NCBI GenBank assembly: GCA_046303515.1
Contig: JBKCGI010000169.1
Span: forward strand, 1 to 16,865
From: M2408 sp046303515
GTDB taxonomy: Bacteria > Bacteroidota > Bacteroidia > Flavobacteriales_D > Crocinitomicaceae
DNA length: 16,865 bases
Reading direction: 5' to 3'
Shown: positions 15,829-16,865 of the stretch, piece by piece
Numbering within the stretch: position 1 is the first letter of the stretch
Layout: every line of letters starts with the position of its first letter
Translations under genes and position numbers: made by a program
The notes under the pieces: model-generated
What the model saw: the letters and a program-made list of their open reading frames with translations, nothing else
Told to the model about the DNA's origin: nothing
The model's database searches: none

Positions 15829-15856
15829 CTCCGACAGGGTGGTAACTCTGTCAGGG
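15829..15856. repeat. CTCCGACAGGGT/ACTCTGTCAGGG inverted repeat
   Basis: CTCCGACAGGGT (15829-15840) and ACTCTGTCAGGG (15845-15856) can fold into a 12-bp stem with one mismatch, two G-U pairs and a GGTA loop. From memory, 'CCCTGACAGAGTT / AACCCTGTCAGGG' palindromes are frequent between genes in Bacteroidota, which suggests a REP-like element, but copy number cannot be judged here. Confidence 0.5.
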
Positions 15857-15858
15857 TC

Positions 15859-15893
15859 AAAAAAGGGTTACATAACCGTTAAGTAACTTTTTT
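15859..15893 (-). terminator. Possible terminator of recR within an inverted-repeat cluster
   Basis: AAAAAA (15859-15864), two G's, GTTAC (15867-15871), an 11-nt loop, GTAAC (15883-15887), TTTTTT (15888-15893). On the minus strand this reads as a GTTAC/GTAAC stem followed by CC and six T's, placed downstream of recR. It is the only T-run hairpin between recR and the next gene. The 5-bp core stem is weak. The segment also competes with an AGTAAC-T6-GTTACT hairpin (15882-15899) and with ACTGAA-A-TTCAGT (15897-15909). Confidence 0.35.
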
Positions 15894-16067
15894 GTTACTG
15901 AAATTCAGTTTCTTACAAAATTCTGCGCCTGTAAAAATGTAAAGCTTGATGAAATTGAATTTTTAGAACCCACCTTTAAACAAAAGCGAAAAAGCGAAAG
16001 CTATTTTGGCTTGTATTGAAAAGCAACAACTTTGAAGCAACTTGAAATGAAAGCAGGAATACGCAGC

Positions 16068-16673
16068 CTAAACTTTAAATGGAAGCCGGTGAATAATTGA
16101 TTTCCCCAGAGTAATACCGTCAGCATACTGCAACTCCGTTCCGATGGAAACACCACGTGACAAACAGGTTACCTCCACCTCAAATGCCTGAATTTTTTTG
16201 TATAAATAATAATTTGTAGTGTCGCCTTCCATCGTTGCACTGAGAGCAAAAATTACTTCCTTCACATTTCCCAACTCGATTTTTGAAATCAAAGATGCGA
16301 TGTTCAAATCATTTGGTCCAATTCCGTCCATTGGAGAAATAATTCCACCCAAAATGTGATAAATTCCATTAAAAGAAACGGTTTCTTCGATGGCAATTAC
16401 GTCTCGAATGTCTTCAACTACACAAATTATTGCGTGATTTCTTGCAGGGTTTGAACAAATGGAACACAATTCAACATCCGAAATATTTCCACAAGAAGTA
16501 CATTTTTTGATATTGTTTTTCAAATCAATGAAAACTTGAGCAAATTGTTCAATCACTTCTGGTTTTTGTTTCAATAAATGGATAGCTAAACGGAGGGCAG
16601 TTCGCTTACCAACGCCAGGTAAAATGGCAAGTTGATCGACTGCTTGTTCTAGGTATTTAGAGGGGATTTTCAC
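16068..16673 (-). CDS. recR: Recombination mediator protein RecR
   Basis: A 201-aa ring-forming DNA-binding protein that works with RecO (and RecF) to load RecA onto single-stranded DNA. The length is normal. The N-terminal helix-hairpin-helix is seen as LAILPGVGKRTALRLA (15-30). The zinc finger has Cys58, Cys61, Cys70 and Cys73 (KCTSCG...LCSIC). The Toprim domain begins with IICVVEDIRDVIAIEE (82-97), contains YHILGGIISPMDGIGP (105-120) and LSATMEGDTT (144-153), and ends with the Walker-B-like SRGVSIGTELQYAD (172-185). The start codon is GTG at 16673. It is chosen because the family N-terminus begins there and a TAAATTTG box lies 4 nt upstream. Divergent from the membrane-protein gene at 16729 across 55 bp that must hold both promoters. 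Confidence 0.97.
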   Translation of the reverse strand: MKIPSKYLEQAVDQLAILPGVGKRTALRLAIHLLKQKPEVIEQFAQVFIDLKNNIKKCTSCGNISDVELCSICSNPARNHAIICVVEDIRDVIAIEETVSFNGIYHILGGIISPMDGIGPNDLNIASLISKIELGNVKEVIFALSATMEGDTTNYYLYKKIQAFEVEVTCLSRGVSIGTELQYADGITLGKSIIHRLPFKV

Positions 16674-16677
16674 AGTT

Positions 16678-16685
16678 CAAATTTA
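16678..16685 (-). promoter_or_regulatory. -7 box of recR, adjacent to the GTG start
   Basis: The minus strand reads TAAATTTG, a full TAnnTTTG match, 4 nt before the GTG. It predicts a leaderless or nearly leaderless mRNA. No clean -33 TTTG at the expected distance. Confidence 0.45.
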
Positions 16686-16716
16686 CATATATTGTGCTAA
16701 AAAGCATAATTTTTAC

Positions 16717-16724
16717 TAATTTTG
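16717..16724 (+). promoter_or_regulatory. -7 box of the membrane-protein gene at the right edge
   Basis: TAATTTTG, identical to the dnaB box, ends 4 nt before the ATG at 16729. A TTG at 16692-16694 lies 22 nt upstream, slightly too far for an ideal -33 element. Confidence 0.45.
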
Positions 16725-16728
16725 TCGC

Positions 16729-16865
16729 ATGAATGATTTTGAAATCATAAAATTTTCATTTGCAGGACTTACACTTCAAGAGCCAATGGCTTTGATTACC
16801 AACTGGTTAGTTGCTGTTTTCTGCTTTTTTGTGGTCTTAAAAATAAAATGGAGTGATTCCGAATC
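16729..16865 (+). CDS. N-terminal part of an unrecognised membrane protein (cut by window end)
   Basis: The ATG at 16729 opens a frame of 45 complete codons that runs off the window without a stop. It reads MNDFEIIKFSFAGLTLQEPM and continues with a hydrophobic stretch, about residues 20-38 (MALITNWLVAVFCFFVVLK), followed by basic IKW, so at least one membrane segment is expected. It is divergent from recR and has its own -7 box 4 nt before the ATG. The start is supported by that box and by the reading frame. The protein family cannot be determined from this portion. Confidence 0.7.
   Translation, partial: MNDFEIIKFSFAGLTLQEPMALITNWLVAVFCFFVVLKIKWSDSE

Noticed and set aside
15873..16018. Open + strand frame in the recR/helicase gap with an EIEFLEPTFKQKRKSESYFGLY-like translation
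   Set aside because: About 47 codons without an ATG, overlapping the hairpin cluster, and no family recognised. A decayed gene fragment is possible but unsupported.
1..16865. Defence system, prophage, CRISPR array, biosynthetic cluster or intact insertion sequence
   Set aside because: No transposase, integrase, Cas, toxin-antitoxin or synthase motif and no regular direct-repeat array was seen. The gene content is housekeeping and envelope.

Overview
The window comes from a member of the Bacteroidota, most likely a flavobacterium-like marine or freshwater lineage. The base composition is strongly AT-rich. A secreted protein ends in a type IX secretion (T9SS) sorting domain, and an OmpA protein has the propeller/carboxypeptidase-regulatory/OmpA layout typical of the phylum. 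Several start sites are preceded by the Bacteroidota -7 promoter motif TAnnTTTG. Genus and species cannot be settled from the sequence alone.

Layout. (1) 2-493 (+): 3' end of a T9SS cargo protein, probably of the CotH kinase family. It converges through a shared hairpin terminator on a YbiT-type ABC-F ATPase (566-2188, -). (2) 2351-5606 (-): an operon-like set. dnaB comes first and overlaps by 20 nt a conserved Bacteroidota protein that databases often label 'asparagine synthetase B' although it has no AsnB catalytic features. A small membrane-protein gene follows after 3 nt and is interrupted by an in-frame TGA. (3) 5684-7018 (-): a TetA-like drug/proton antiporter, divergent from (4) 7095-9562 (+), a pair of envelope genes: an unrecognised outer-membrane-type protein and a PorE-like OmpA protein, closed by a clear terminator. 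(5) 9735-11505 (-): a PaaE-type flavin/2Fe-2S oxidoreductase overlapping a short-chain dehydrogenase. (6) 11585-15784 (-): an AddA/RecB-type helicase-nuclease followed 9 nt later by a CorA ion channel. (7) 16068-16673 (-): recR, divergent from the start of a membrane-protein gene that runs off the window.

Most of the content is housekeeping: replication (DnaB), recombination (RecR, AddA-like), translation (ABC-F), ion and drug transport, and envelope. I see no rRNA or tRNA gene, CRISPR array, intact mobile element, defence island or biosynthetic cluster, and no convincing evidence of a new multi-gene system. The points worth a second look are the TGA-split membrane gene after dnaB, the probably misnamed 'asparagine synthetase B', the one-sided loss of an ATP site in the ABC-F protein, a parS-like palindrome upstream of dnaB, several genes whose -7 box lies only 4-5 nt before the start codon (possible leaderless mRNAs), and a cluster of inverted repeats between recR and the helicase gene.
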